Positions 1 to 8,083 of a DNA stretch of 64,000 nucleotides are shown here, one piece after another (position 1 is the first letter of the stretch; each line of letters starts with the position of its first letter). The stretch comes from JBKQHQ01 sp052148715 (lineage in GTDB: Bacteria > Pseudomonadota > Alphaproteobacteria > Rhizobiales > Xanthobacteraceae). The notes beneath the pieces were generated by a model, which made no database searches, was not told the DNA's origin, and saw only the letters and a program-made list of their open reading frames with translations. Made by a program: the position numbers and the translations under genes. The stretch covers positions 124,001 through 188,000 of the forward strand of contig JBKQHQ010000259.1 of assembly GCA_052148715.1 (NCBI GenBank), read 5' to 3'.

Positions 1-598
1 GCTGCTGCCGCGCGGGCAGATGCCGCTCAATATTTTCGAGCCGCGCTACTTGGCCATGATCGATGATGCGCTGCGCGCCGATCACCGCTTGATCGGCATG
101 ATCCAGCCGGACATCGCCCATCCGGGGCGCGAGGACAGACCCAATCTGTTCAAGATCGGATGCGTCGGCCGCATCACCCAGTTGGCCGAGACCGGCGACG
201 GCCGTTACCTCGTCCAGCTCACCGGGATTGTCCGCTTCCGCGTCGAGGAGGAGCTTAGGGTCGCGACCCTCTATCGCCAGTGCCGCGTGACCTATGCGCC
301 CTACGCAGACGACTTCGTCGCGCGCAAGGGAGAGGACGCGGTTGATCGGCCGACCCTGTTGCGGGCGTTGTCGGAGTTTCTCAGCGCCAACGACCTGAAG
401 GCCGACTGGGAAGGCATCGAGAATGCTCCGAACGAGGCCCTGGTCAATGCGCTGGCGATGATGTCTCCCTACGGAGCGGCCGAGAAGCAGGCTTTGCTGG
501 AGGCGCCCGACCTCAAGACCAGAGCCGAGATTCTCGTCGCGGTCACCGAAATCGAGCTCGCGAAGAGCCGCACGTCGGGCGAAACGTCGCTGCAGTGA
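1..598 (+). CDS. LON peptidase N-terminal (substrate-binding) domain protein, cut by the left window edge
   Basis: The reading frame is open from base 2 (LLPRGQ before the first in-window Met at 20), so the true start lies before the window. The motif PLNIFEPRYLAM is the family signature of the LON substrate-binding domain. No AAA+ or Ser-Lys protease domain follows; the protein stops after about 200 residues, as usual for stand-alone LON-domain proteins, whose role is not well defined (probably substrate recognition or scaffolding in the cytoplasm). The Trm112-like gene follows at once, a gene order common in Rhizobiales. Family assignment is firm; function is not. Confidence 0.9.
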   Translation, partial: LLPRGQMPLNIFEPRYLAMIDDALRADHRLIGMIQPDIAHPGREDRPNLFKIGCVGRITQLAETGDGRYLVQLTGIVRFRVEEELRVATLYRQCRVTYAPYADDFVARKGEDAVDRPTLLRALSEFLSANDLKADWEGIENAPNEALVNALAMMSPYGAAEKQALLEAPDLKTRAEILVAVTEIELAKSRTSGETSLQ

Positions 599-648
599 GG
601 CAGTCCGGCGTGCTATACAGCGGCGACACCCCAGCAGCGGAATCCGTC

Positions 649-840
649 ATGACCTCCGAGCCCCCGGCCAACAGCATCGATCCAAAACTTTTGGAAATCC
701 TCGTCTGCCCGCTGAGCAAAGGGCCGTTGGAATACGACGCCGTCAAGCAGGAGCTGATCTCGCGCTCCGCCAAGCTTGCCTATCCGATCCGCGACGGCAT
801 TCCGATCATGCTGCCCGAGGAAGCGCGCCGATTGGATTGA
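649..840 (+). CDS. Trm112 / UPF0434 family protein
   Basis: A 63-residue protein with the family core DPKLLEILVCP near the N-terminus and YPIRDGIPIMLPEEAR near the C-terminus. Trm112-like proteins are small zinc-ribbon-like partners that activate methyltransferases in eukaryotes; the bacterial members (YcaR type) are less studied. Only one cysteine (in LVCP) is visible, so zinc binding like that of the eukaryotic protein is unlikely. I chose ATG 649; an in-frame ATG at 595 would add 18 residues unlike the family and would overlap the upstream stop. It lies 50 bases after the LON-domain gene and is probably cotranscribed with it. Confidence 0.9.
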   Translation: MTSEPPANSIDPKLLEILVCPLSKGPLEYDAVKQELISRSAKLAYPIRDGIPIMLPEEARRLD

Positions 841-916
841 GCGTACGTGCTCGTCGCCAGGCCTTGTCCGAACGCGCGGACAAAACCAATGAAGATCGCT
901 CTCACGGAGAAGTTCG

Positions 917-1543
917 ATGTTAAAGGTCTGGGGCCGCAAGACGTCTTCGAACGTGCAGAAGGTCATGTGGGCGATAGGCGAGCTCAAGCTTCCGCACGAA
1001 CGCATCGATGTCGGTGGTCCGTTCGGCAAGAACAAAGAGCCGGCCTACCTGGCGATGAACCCGAACGGGCTCGTCCCGACTCTCGAGGAGGAGGACGGGT
1101 TCCTGCTTTGGGAGTCGAATTCGATCGTGCGCTATCTCGCCGGCAAGCATGGCGCCGGAATGCTCGAGCCGGCCGACGCGCGAACGCGGGCACGCGCCAG
1201 CCAATGGATGGACTGGCAATTGACCGTTGTCGCCCCGGCGATCCATGACACTTTCTGGGGCCTCATCCGCACGCCGCCGGAAAAACGCGATCACGCGGCC
1301 ATCAAGGCTTCGCAGACGAAGACCGGCGAGGTGATGCAGATGTTCGACGCGCATCTCGGCAAGCACCGATATGCGGCCGGGGACGCGTTCTCGATCGGCG
1401 ATATTCCAATCGGCATTATGGCGCGTCGCTTTCGCGACTTGGTCCCCGACCGCCCGCCGCTCCCCAATTTCGAGCGCTGGTACGCCGAGATCGCGCAACG
1501 CGAGCCGTTCCGCACCCACGTGTCGGGGATTCCGCTGACGTGA
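917..1543 (+). CDS. glutathione S-transferase family protein
   Basis: A 208-residue cytosolic GST. The N-terminal thioredoxin-like domain starts LKVWGRKTSSNVQKVMWAIGE; the Ser pair after the first strand is the expected glutathione-activating site. NPNGLVPTLEE provides the cis-Pro glutathione-binding turn, followed by LLWESNSIVRYLA, which contacts the gamma-glutamyl group. The C-terminal helical domain contains the conserved FSIGDIPIG N-capping motif. The start has a good ribosome site (GGAGA, 8 bases upstream). Likely detoxification or reduction of small electrophiles; the substrate cannot be told. It converges with the UbiH-type gene, with only four bases between the stops. Confidence 0.9.
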   Translation: MLKVWGRKTSSNVQKVMWAIGELKLPHERIDVGGPFGKNKEPAYLAMNPNGLVPTLEEEDGFLLWESNSIVRYLAGKHGAGMLEPADARTRARASQWMDWQLTVVAPAIHDTFWGLIRTPPEKRDHAAIKASQTKTGEVMQMFDAHLGKHRYAAGDAFSIGDIPIGIMARRFRDLVPDRPPLPNFERWYAEIAQREPFRTHVSGIPLT

Positions 1544-1547
1544 CAGG

Positions 1548-2789
1548 CTACAGCGCCTCGCCGCGCATGAGCTTGGGGATGTCGCCGACGAGGCCCGCGG
1601 CTTCGCGGATGAATAGGCGCTTCAGCCTCGGCAGGCGATCGACCACACCCAGGCCGAGATCGCGCATCACGCGCAACGCATCGGAGCGGTTGGAGAATAG
1701 GCGATTGAGACCGTCGGTCGCGGCGGCCATCGCCATCGTGTCGAAGCGGCGCCATCGCTGATAGCGGTCGAGCACGTCGTGGCTGCCCGGATCGAGCCCG
1801 AGGCGCGCCGCGTCGACAATCGCCTCCGCCAGCGCTGCGACATCTTTCAGACCGAGATTGAGTCCCTGCCCGGCGATCGGATGAATGACGTGCGCGGCGT
1901 CGCCGATCAGTGCGATGCGCTCCGCCACGAATGCGCGCGCCACTGCGAAGCCGAGTGGATACGCACGCGGAGAATTTTCGACTCTGATATCACCGAGATG
2001 CCGGCCGAATCTTTGTTCGAGCTCGGCGTGAAACTGATCAGCGGGTAGCGCGAGGATGCGTTCCGCCTCGCGCTTCTCCTCGGTCCACACGATCGACGAG
2101 CGGCGCCCCGTGAGCGGCAGGATCGCGAAGGGGCCGGCCGGCAAGAAATGCTCCTCGGCACGGCCTTCGTGGTCGCGCTCGTGCGCCACGTTGAGCACGA
2201 TCGCCGTCTGATCATAGGACCAGCCGCGGGTCGCGATGCCGGCGCCGTCGCGAATGCGCGAATGCGCGCCATCGGCCGCGACGAGAAGTCGTGCGGCAAC
2301 TGTTCGGCCATCGGCGAGCCGCACGTCGAGGCGCTCACTGCCCGGGGCTACCGACTCGACCGCGCCTGACATGATCCCGACCCCCTCCTCGCGCGCGCGC
2401 TGGACGAGCGCTTCGATCAGGAGATTGTTTTCGATCATGTGGGCGAACGGCTCGCCCGGCTCGACCTCGCCGTCGAAGGCGAGGAAGACCGGCCGCATGG
2501 CATCGCGCAGTCGGCTGTCGGTGATGACCATGTCGAGCATCGGTTGCGCCACCGGGGCGACGCGGGGCCAAACGTCGATCGCCTCGAGGAGCCGCCGCGC
2601 CCCGGCCGCAATCGCGGAAGCACGAGCATCCGACGACGGCGGAGCGCCGAGCGCGGGATCGGTCACGGTCACCGAAAACGGCGCGCCAAGGGCTTGCCGC
2701 AAGGCGACGGCCAGCGCCAAGCCAGCGAACCCGCCGCCGCCGATCAGGACATCGAGGTGCTCATCGTTACGCTGATTCTCGGTCGTCAT
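1548..2789 (-). CDS. UbiH/UbiF/VisC/COQ6 family FAD-dependent monooxygenase (ubiquinone biosynthesis type)
   Basis: A 413-residue class A flavoprotein hydroxylase. It shows the Rossmann dinucleotide motif VLIGGGGFAGLALAVAL near residue 15, the DG motif in AADGAHSRIRDGAGI (about residue 175), and the GD motif LIGDAAHVIHPIAGQGLNLGLKD (about residue 300), which together define the UbiH/COQ6 family. The expected reaction is ring hydroxylation of a polyprenylated aromatic precursor of ubiquinone; which ring position cannot be told. The chosen ATG gives the usual family length of about 400. It is divergent from tesB across about 100 bases that should hold both promoters. Confidence 0.88.
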   Translation of the reverse strand: MTTENQRNDEHLDVLIGGGGFAGLALAVALRQALGAPFSVTVTDPALGAPPSSDARASAIAAGARRLLEAIDVWPRVAPVAQPMLDMVITDSRLRDAMRPVFLAFDGEVEPGEPFAHMIENNLLIEALVQRAREEGVGIMSGAVESVAPGSERLDVRLADGRTVAARLLVAADGAHSRIRDGAGIATRGWSYDQTAIVLNVAHERDHEGRAEEHFLPAGPFAILPLTGRRSSIVWTEEKREAERILALPADQFHAELEQRFGRHLGDIRVENSPRAYPLGFAVARAFVAERIALIGDAAHVIHPIAGQGLNLGLKDVAALAEAIVDAARLGLDPGSHDVLDRYQRWRRFDTMAMAAATDGLNRLFSNRSDALRVMRDLGLGVVDRLPRLKRLFIREAAGLVGDIPKLMRGEAL

Positions 2790-2891
2790 CGTTGTCCCAC
2801 TATAGTCTGGCGCGGCGCCCCGCCGTGAGCGTTGCCGGCTTGACATCCCAGCCGGTAGCGGCGTCATTGGATGAAACTTTGGAGCCGAGGC

Positions 2892-3764
2892 ATGTCGTCT
2901 GCCATCGAAGACCTTCTCGCCATCCTCGACCTGGAGCCGCTCGAGGTAAATCTCTTTCGCGGTCGATCGCCCCAGTCCGGCTGGCAGCGGGTATTTGGCG
3001 GCCAAGTCATCGGCCAGGCGCTGGTCGCCGCCACCCGCACTGTCGAGGTAGCGCGGCCGCCGCATTCCATGCACGCCTACTTTCTGCTGCCCGGCGATCC
3101 CAAGGTGCCGATCATCTACGAGGTGGACCGCATCCGCGACGGCAAGAGCTTTACCACCCGGCGGGTGATGGCGATCCAGCACGGCCATCCGATTTTTTCC
3201 ATGGAGGTATCGTTTCACGCCGACGAGCCTGGATTGGTCCATCAGGCGAAGATGCCCGACGTGCCGAAGCCGGAGGAGCTGCCGAGCGAGGCCGACATCA
3301 GGAACCGCGCGCTTTCCGCCATGCCGGAGCCGGTGCGCCGCTATTACGAGCGCGAGCGTCCGATCGAGCTGCGTCCGGTCGAGTTCACCCGCTATCTCGG
3401 CAAGAAGCTCGAGGATGCGCGATTTCACGTCTGGATTCGCGCCATCGGACCGCTGCCTGACGACCCGGCGATCCATCAATGCGTGCTCGCCTATGCGTCG
3501 GACATGACGCTGCTCGACTCGGCGCTGGTGCCGCACGGGCGCACCGTATTCGAGAAGTCGATCATGGGCGCGAGCCTCGACCATGCGCTGTGGCTGCATC
3601 GGCCGTTCCGTGCGGACGATTGGCTGCTCTATGCGCAGGACAGCCCCAACCTCTCGGGCGCCCGCGGTTTTTCGCGCGGCCTAATCTTTGCCCGCGACGG
3701 CACGCTGGTGGCTTCGGTCGCGCAGGAAGGCTTGCTGCGCGAGCGGCGGGTGACCCCACCTTAG
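2892..3764 (+). CDS. tesB: acyl-CoA thioesterase II
   Basis: A 290-residue double-hotdog thioesterase hydrolysing acyl-CoA to free fatty acid and CoA. The N-terminus (DLLAILDLEPLEVNLFRG), GWQRVFGGQVIGQAL and HSMHAYFLLPGD are TesB signatures; VLAYASDMTLLDSAL and MGASLDHALWLHRPF in the second half carry the conserved Asp and the Asp-His-Ala segment around the active site. I chose ATG 2892 over an ATG 21 bases upstream because homologues begin at the ISAEDLL-like helix. The ubiH-family/tesB divergent pair is a familiar arrangement in Rhizobiales. Its role is probably in fatty-acid and acyl-CoA turnover. Confidence 0.9.
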   Translation: MSSAIEDLLAILDLEPLEVNLFRGRSPQSGWQRVFGGQVIGQALVAATRTVEVARPPHSMHAYFLLPGDPKVPIIYEVDRIRDGKSFTTRRVMAIQHGHPIFSMEVSFHADEPGLVHQAKMPDVPKPEELPSEADIRNRALSAMPEPVRRYYERERPIELRPVEFTRYLGKKLEDARFHVWIRAIGPLPDDPAIHQCVLAYASDMTLLDSALVPHGRTVFEKSIMGASLDHALWLHRPFRADDWLLYAQDSPNLSGARGFSRGLIFARDGTLVASVAQEGLLRERRVTPP

Positions 3765-3780
3765 AGCGCTCAGCCCACCC

Positions 3781-5685
3781 CTACACGCCCGCCGACAGCC
3801 GGCGCACGATCAGCCGGTTCAAGCGCGCGGCGAACGCCGCCGGATCATCCGGAACCTCGCTGTCGAGGATCTGCGCCTGGTCGAGCAGCAGCGCCGCGAG
3901 GTCTGCGACATCATCCTCGTGCGCGGCCTGCTTCGCCTCCGCCAGAGCCTTCAGCAGCGGATGGCGCAGGTTGATCTCGAGGATCGGCTTGGTGCCGGTA
4001 CCGCGGTTCTGCCGGGCGAGCAGGCGCTCAAGCTCCCGATCGGGTCCGTGGCCGCCCGCCACCAGGCAGCAGGCGCTGTCCGTCAGCCGCTGCGAGGCGC
4101 GCACGTCAGCTACGCGATCGCCCAGCGCGGTTTTTACCACGGCGACGATCGTCGCGTCGTCCGTTGCATCGGGCTTCGCCTCTGTGCCGGCATCTGCCGC
4201 GTGGTCGATGACCGGCACGGCATCGAAGTCGACCTCACCCTGGCTCAGCGACCTCAGCGGTTTTCCTTCGAATTCGAGCGGCAGGGCGGTCCACAGGGCG
4301 TCGACCGTATCGGTCAACAGCAGCACCTCGATGCCGCGCGCGCGGGCCGCTTCAAGTTTCGGGTTAGCCTTGAGGCGCCCGGCGTTTTCACCGACCAGAT
4401 AGTAGATCTTGGTCTGGTTCGGTCTCAGCTGCGCGATATACTGCTTGAGCGAGCGGCTCTCATCGCCTGTGGTCGTCGTCGTGAAACGCGTGAGCGCGAG
4501 CAACTGATCACGCCGCTCGTGGTCCTCATAGATTCCTTCCTTGAGCACCCGGCCGAATGCGTTCCATATCTTGGCGAAAGCCGCTTCGTCCTTGGTGGCC
4601 AGATTTTCCAGCTCGGTGATGACGCGGCCGGTGAGGGCCTTGCGCATCAGGGCGACCTGCGGATTGTTTTGCAGCATCTCGCGCGAGATGTTGAGCGGCA
4701 GGTCCTCGCTGTCGACGACACCCTGCATGAAGCGCAGGTAAGGCGGCAGCAGTGCGGCATCGCTCGTTATGTAGACGCGGCGCACATAGAGCTTTACCTG
4801 GCCCTTGCGTGCGGGATCGAAAAGGTCGAACGGCTGGCTCGCCGGCGCGAACAGTAGGACCGCGTAGGACTGACGCCCTTCGGCCTTGTAGTGCAGCGTC
4901 ATCGCCGGCTCATCGAGGGCGCCGGTCATGGCGCGGTAGGCATGAGCGTAATCTTCCGGCTTCAGCTCGGATTTCGGCCGCTGCCAGAGGGCGCTCGCCG
5001 CGTTGATCTGGCGCGGCTTGCCATCCGTGCCGACGAGCTCGATCGGAAACAGAATATGGTCGGAGTAGGTCCGCACGATCCGCTCGATCTCGTAGTCCTG
5101 CAGATAGTGCTTCGCGTCATCTTTCAGATGCAGCACAATCTCGGTGCCGCGGGGTAGGCGGTCGGCCTGCTCTTTGCTTGCTGGTGCGATCTCGAACCCA
5201 GCGCCGCCCGAGGAGCGCCACACCCAGATCTCGTTCGACCCGGCGTGCCGGCTCGTCACCTCGACCCGGTCGGCCACCATGAAGGCCGCGTAGAACCCGA
5301 CGCCGAACTGGCCGATCAGGCCGACGCCGTCTTTTGCCTCGGCGAGGCGGTTTATGAAGGCTCGCGTGCCCGAGCGGGCGACCGTTCCGAGATTGTCGAT
5401 CAATTCCTGCCGGTCCATGCCGACGCCGGTATCGGTGACGGTCAGCGTGCCGGTTTCAGCATCGGGCTTGATGCGGATCGTCAGCGCATCGGCGCCGGCG
5501 AGCAGATCCGGTTTTGCGATGGCTTCGTAGCGCAGCCGGTCGCAGGCGTCGGAGGCATTAGAGATCAGCTCGCGCAGGAAAATGTCGGTCTCGGAGTAGA
5601 CCGAGTTCACCATCAGGCGCAGCAGCTCCGCCACTTCCGCCTGAAACGGATGGGTTTTTGCAACGGTCTCGGCTTCGATGCTCAT
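3781..5685 (-). CDS. htpG: molecular chaperone HtpG (Hsp90 family)
   Basis: A 634-residue bacterial Hsp90. The N-terminal GHKL ATPase domain shows FLRELISNASDACDRLRY (catalytic Glu and Mg-binding Asn) near residue 30, DTGVGM, and GQFGVGFYAAFMV closing the nucleotide lid. The middle domain includes LPLNISREMLQ with the conserved Arg. The C-terminal dimerisation domain is complete. ATG 5685 matches the family start (helix AETVAKTHPFQAEV); an upstream ATG at 5799 would add 38 unrelated residues across a likely promoter. A heat-shock-type promoter can be seen 87-115 bases upstream (separate entry). Confidence 0.96.
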   Translation of the reverse strand: MSIEAETVAKTHPFQAEVAELLRLMVNSVYSETDIFLRELISNASDACDRLRYEAIAKPDLLAGADALTIRIKPDAETGTLTVTDTGVGMDRQELIDNLGTVARSGTRAFINRLAEAKDGVGLIGQFGVGFYAAFMVADRVEVTSRHAGSNEIWVWRSSGGAGFEIAPASKEQADRLPRGTEIVLHLKDDAKHYLQDYEIERIVRTYSDHILFPIELVGTDGKPRQINAASALWQRPKSELKPEDYAHAYRAMTGALDEPAMTLHYKAEGRQSYAVLLFAPASQPFDLFDPARKGQVKLYVRRVYITSDAALLPPYLRFMQGVVDSEDLPLNISREMLQNNPQVALMRKALTGRVITELENLATKDEAAFAKIWNAFGRVLKEGIYEDHERRDQLLALTRFTTTTTGDESRSLKQYIAQLRPNQTKIYYLVGENAGRLKANPKLEAARARGIEVLLLTDTVDALWTALPLEFEGKPLRSLSQGEVDFDAVPVIDHAADAGTEAKPDATDDATIVAVVKTALGDRVADVRASQRLTDSACCLVAGGHGPDRELERLLARQNRGTGTKPILEINLRHPLLKALAEAKQAAHEDDVADLAALLLDQAQILDSEVPDDPAAFAARLNRLIVRRLSAGV

Positions 5686-5771
5686 GCGGCTCGCTCGCGT
5701 GGTATGACGAGAATGGTTCGCATATGACAGGTTAGTGGCCGCGCCGGACCATGCAACCGAGCGGCGATAAG

Positions 5772-5800
5772 AAATTGGAAACGGAGGCTTTGCTGTCAAG
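5772..5800 (-). promoter_or_regulatory. candidate sigma-32 (RpoH) promoter for htpG
   Basis: Read on the minus strand, CTTGAC (5795-5800) and CCAATTT (5772-5778) are separated so that 18 bases lie between CTTG and the -10 element. This fits the alphaproteobacterial RpoH pattern (CTTG, 17-18 bases, CYTATNT) with one mismatch. The position, about 90 bases before the htpG start, and the known heat-shock control of htpG support the call. It is a pattern match only. Confidence 0.4.
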
Positions 5801-5823
5801 AGGTCGGTCGAAGGGGCTTTGCC

Positions 5824-6552
5824 TCAACCGTCGAGCTCCGTGTAGTGCCGGAAAATGCCCTCTTCGTTGAACGGAATGCGCCGGTCCGAGGCGAGATAGG
5901 CGGCAATGCGGGGACGCGCTGCCACGCGGTCGTGCAGCTCCACCACGCGCGGGTACTTGCGCTCGAGCCGCTTCATCGCCCGTGGGAATGCGTAGCGCAG
6001 GCCGGCGACGGTCTGAAACAGCGACAGGTCGGCGTAGGTCAACGATTTTCCCGCGAGCCAAGCGGTCTTGCCGGAGCTTTTCGCCAGCACGCGGTCGAAA
6101 TAGGCGAGAAATTTGGGCGCGCGCGTTTTCAGAAAATCCGCCGCCCGGCGACGCGCCTCCTCACGCTGGTCCTCATAGTAGAGGCCGCTGGCGATGGGGT
6201 GATGCGTGTCGTGAATCTCGACGATGAAATCGGCAAGCGTCAGCTGCAGTTGGTTGGCCCAAAGCCTTCCGGCCTGCGAGCGTGGTGCGAGGCCGTGGCG
6301 CTCGCCCAAGAACAACAGAATGTTGGCGGTTTGCCCGATGATGAGCGGACCTGCCTTCAGGAACGGCGGCGCGAACGGCGGCTGCTCGATGGTCTTTCCG
6401 TCGAGCAGCTCGAGCAGCGCCGGCACGCCGGCCCCCTCCTTTTTCGACCCCCGCGCGATATCGACATAGTCTGCCTGCGCTTCTTCCAGCGCGAGACGCA
6501 CGAACTCGCCGCGTCCTTGGATATTCGGCCAGTAATAGAGCTCGTAGCGCAT
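5824..6552 (-). CDS. glutathione S-transferase family protein (sigma/alpha-like N-domain)
   Basis: A 242-residue protein. The N-terminus ELYYWPNIQGRGEFVRLALEEA resembles the Tyr-type GSTs, in which an early Tyr activates glutathione and the RGxGE/xVRL helix follows. A thioredoxin-fold cis-Pro segment (PPFAPPFLKAGPLIIGQTANIL) and the C-terminal helical domain with LTYADLSLFQTVAG complete the family features. The start is set by the purine-rich ribosome site GGGGGGGAA just before the ATG. It is divergent from the cupin pair. A perfect 16-base palindrome sits 40 bases upstream and may be an operator. The substrate is unknown. Confidence 0.85.
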   Translation of the reverse strand: MRYELYYWPNIQGRGEFVRLALEEAQADYVDIARGSKKEGAGVPALLELLDGKTIEQPPFAPPFLKAGPLIIGQTANILLFLGERHGLAPRSQAGRLWANQLQLTLADFIVEIHDTHHPIASGLYYEDQREEARRRAADFLKTRAPKFLAYFDRVLAKSSGKTAWLAGKSLTYADLSLFQTVAGLRYAFPRAMKRLERKYPRVVELHDRVAARPRIAAYLASDRRIPFNEEGIFRHYTELDG

Positions 6553-6591
6553 GGTTCCCCCCCCTGTGGATCCGGGACGCGGGCCAAATAT

Positions 6592-6607
6592 GCTGCATCG
6601 ATGCAGC
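6592..6607. promoter_or_regulatory. perfect 16-base palindrome, possible operator
   Basis: GCTGCATCGATGCAGC is its own reverse complement and lies in the 223-base divergent region between a GST gene (start 6552, minus) and the first cupin gene (start 6776, plus). It is 40 bases from the GST start. The symmetry and location fit a dimeric regulator site, but no regulator gene adjoins it. Confidence 0.35.
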
Positions 6608-6775
6608 CCATTCAACACGGGCCACCATACCGCGTTTGTTCTGCTGCGCTCGGGTTGATTTAGCGCGGAGGGCATGGTCAACATCGCGCGCGGCTCGGCC
6701 CCGAGCGCCTTCTCGATCCTGTCGACTTGCGCCGTTTGGGCTTGAGCTGCGACTGCAACAGGAGCAGCGCGCGCA

Positions 6776-7363
6776 ATGACCGGTCTTTATGAGCAGACCC
6801 ATGGTCCGGGCCATAACCAGCCGCCCGAGACCGACCCTGAAGGCAAATGGGAGCGGTGGTCGAAAAAGCGCACTTTCGTCCGCGCGCTCGAGGGTACCTA
6901 TAGCGATCTCTACAAATCCCTGGTCGACCAGCCCCGCGTCTTCTCCTCGCGCAATGTGCCTTGGAAGGGTGGGCCGGCGCTTTACGGCAAGCACGTCATC
7001 AGCCCGCAATCGGCGACCGTCGTGCAATCGATCGAGACGCACATCGAGGTCTATGCGCCGGGCGCTTACGGGCAGAAGCACGGCCACCTCAACAGTGCCT
7101 GCTTTTACGTGCTCAAGGGCCGCGGCCACGACATCCACGACGGCCGGCGCATCGATTGGCAGGCGGGCGACATCATGATCGTCGAGTGCGGATGCGTGCA
7201 CCAGCATTTCAACGACGATCCCGACAACGAGGCTATCCTGCTGGTATTCAAGGCCAAACCGCTATTTTTGTTCATGCATCTGTTGTTCCAAAAAATCGTC
7301 TCCTACCCGCCGACCGAGGCGACACCTGGCCATGAGGATTTCCGGCCGCCGCATGATCTATAG
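6776..7363 (+). CDS. cupin domain protein (first of a tandem pair)
   Basis: A 195-residue single-cupin protein. Cupin motif 1 is recognisable (QKHGHLNSACFYVLKGRG) with the two His metal ligands, but the usual Glu ligand between the His pair and the closing Gly is not evident. Motif 2 (GDIMIVECGCVHQHFN) keeps its His and Asn. Residues before the barrel (KWERWSKKRTF, SSRNVPWKGG) match no domain I know. The next gene is a second cupin starting 27 bases after the stop, so the two are probably cotranscribed and may form a heteromer resembling bicupin dioxygenases. No substrate can be assigned. Confidence 0.8.
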   Translation: MTGLYEQTHGPGHNQPPETDPEGKWERWSKKRTFVRALEGTYSDLYKSLVDQPRVFSSRNVPWKGGPALYGKHVISPQSATVVQSIETHIEVYAPGAYGQKHGHLNSACFYVLKGRGHDIHDGRRIDWQAGDIMIVECGCVHQHFNDDPDNEAILLVFKAKPLFLFMHLLFQKIVSYPPTEATPGHEDFRPPHDL

Positions 7364-7390
7364 AGCTGAATGGACGGGGAGGAGCATACG

Positions 7391-7939
7391 ATGAGCGAAG
7401 CCTTGGACGAGCGCGAGATCGCGCATCTTGGAACCAAGACGGGAACCTTCCGCGCCGAGGACATCGCCGCCGCGCAGGAATTTCGCCGCGAATACGCGAC
7501 GCGCCCCAATGTGGTGCGCGCCGAGGAGATGCCGTTTGAGCATTCGGCCGACGGCTTGATCAAGCACCTCGTGCACAACAAGATGAAAACGCGCGAGTGC
7601 TGTGTCGAGGCCTATATGCACTTCCTGAAAGCCGGCGAGCGCTCTGGCAAGCACCGGCATATGTGGGAAGAGGTCTTGTTCGTCGTCGAGGGTTCCGGCT
7701 ACGACCTGCACTGGGACCTGAAGTTCGACTGTCTCGACGCCTTCGAGTGGGATTGGGCGAGCGAGCCCAAGCGCTTCGAGTGGGCGCGCGGCGATTTCAT
7801 TTACGTTCCGCCCTTCACCATCCACCAGCACTTCGCCGCCGACAACAGCGCCGCGCGCCTGATCGTCATCAGCAACCGCATGGTCAAGGAAATGGGTTTC
7901 GACTGGTTCGATCAACTGGAGCGCGCCCCGGGGTTTTGA
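7391..7939 (+). CDS. cupin domain protein (second of a tandem pair)
   Basis: A 182-residue cupin. Motif 1 is complete: GKHRHMWEEVLFVVEGSGYD, with His-x-His, Glu and Gly in place. Motif 2 is GDFIYVPPFTIHQHFAADN. This copy therefore has a full metal site, unlike its upstream neighbour. ATG 7391 is preceded by GGGGAGGAG at ideal spacing; an in-frame start 21 bases upstream lacks such a site. The sequence resembles the gentisate-dioxygenase-like cupin group, but that is only a fold-level hint. A long hairpin follows the stop. Confidence 0.82.
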   Translation: MSEALDEREIAHLGTKTGTFRAEDIAAAQEFRREYATRPNVVRAEEMPFEHSADGLIKHLVHNKMKTRECCVEAYMHFLKAGERSGKHRHMWEEVLFVVEGSGYDLHWDLKFDCLDAFEWDWASEPKRFEWARGDFIYVPPFTIHQHFAADNSAARLIVISNRMVKEMGFDWFDQLERAPGF

Positions 7940-7984
7940 GGCGAGGGTCGCAGGCGGCCGCACGTCGATATCGCGAAACGACAA

Positions 7985-8029
7985 CCCTCCCCATCATGGC
8001 CATGCTCGTCACGGTCGTGATGGGGAGGG
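7985..8029. terminator. long intergenic hairpin between convergent genes
   Basis: CCCTCCCCATCA (7985-7996) pairs perfectly with TGATGGGGAGGG (8018-8029), and the stem extends inward to about 17 pairs with two G-U wobbles. It lies between the second cupin (plus) and the quinone oxidoreductase (minus), so it could end both transcripts. There is no clear T-run. The core resembles the ATGGCC-centred palindromic repeats scattered through Bradyrhizobium-like genomes, so it may be a degenerate member of such a repeat family. Confidence 0.55.
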
Positions 8030-8083
8030 GTGTCGGAATCCAATACGCGAGGGCGAAGCCCGGCGATCAGGCACGGATGCGCG

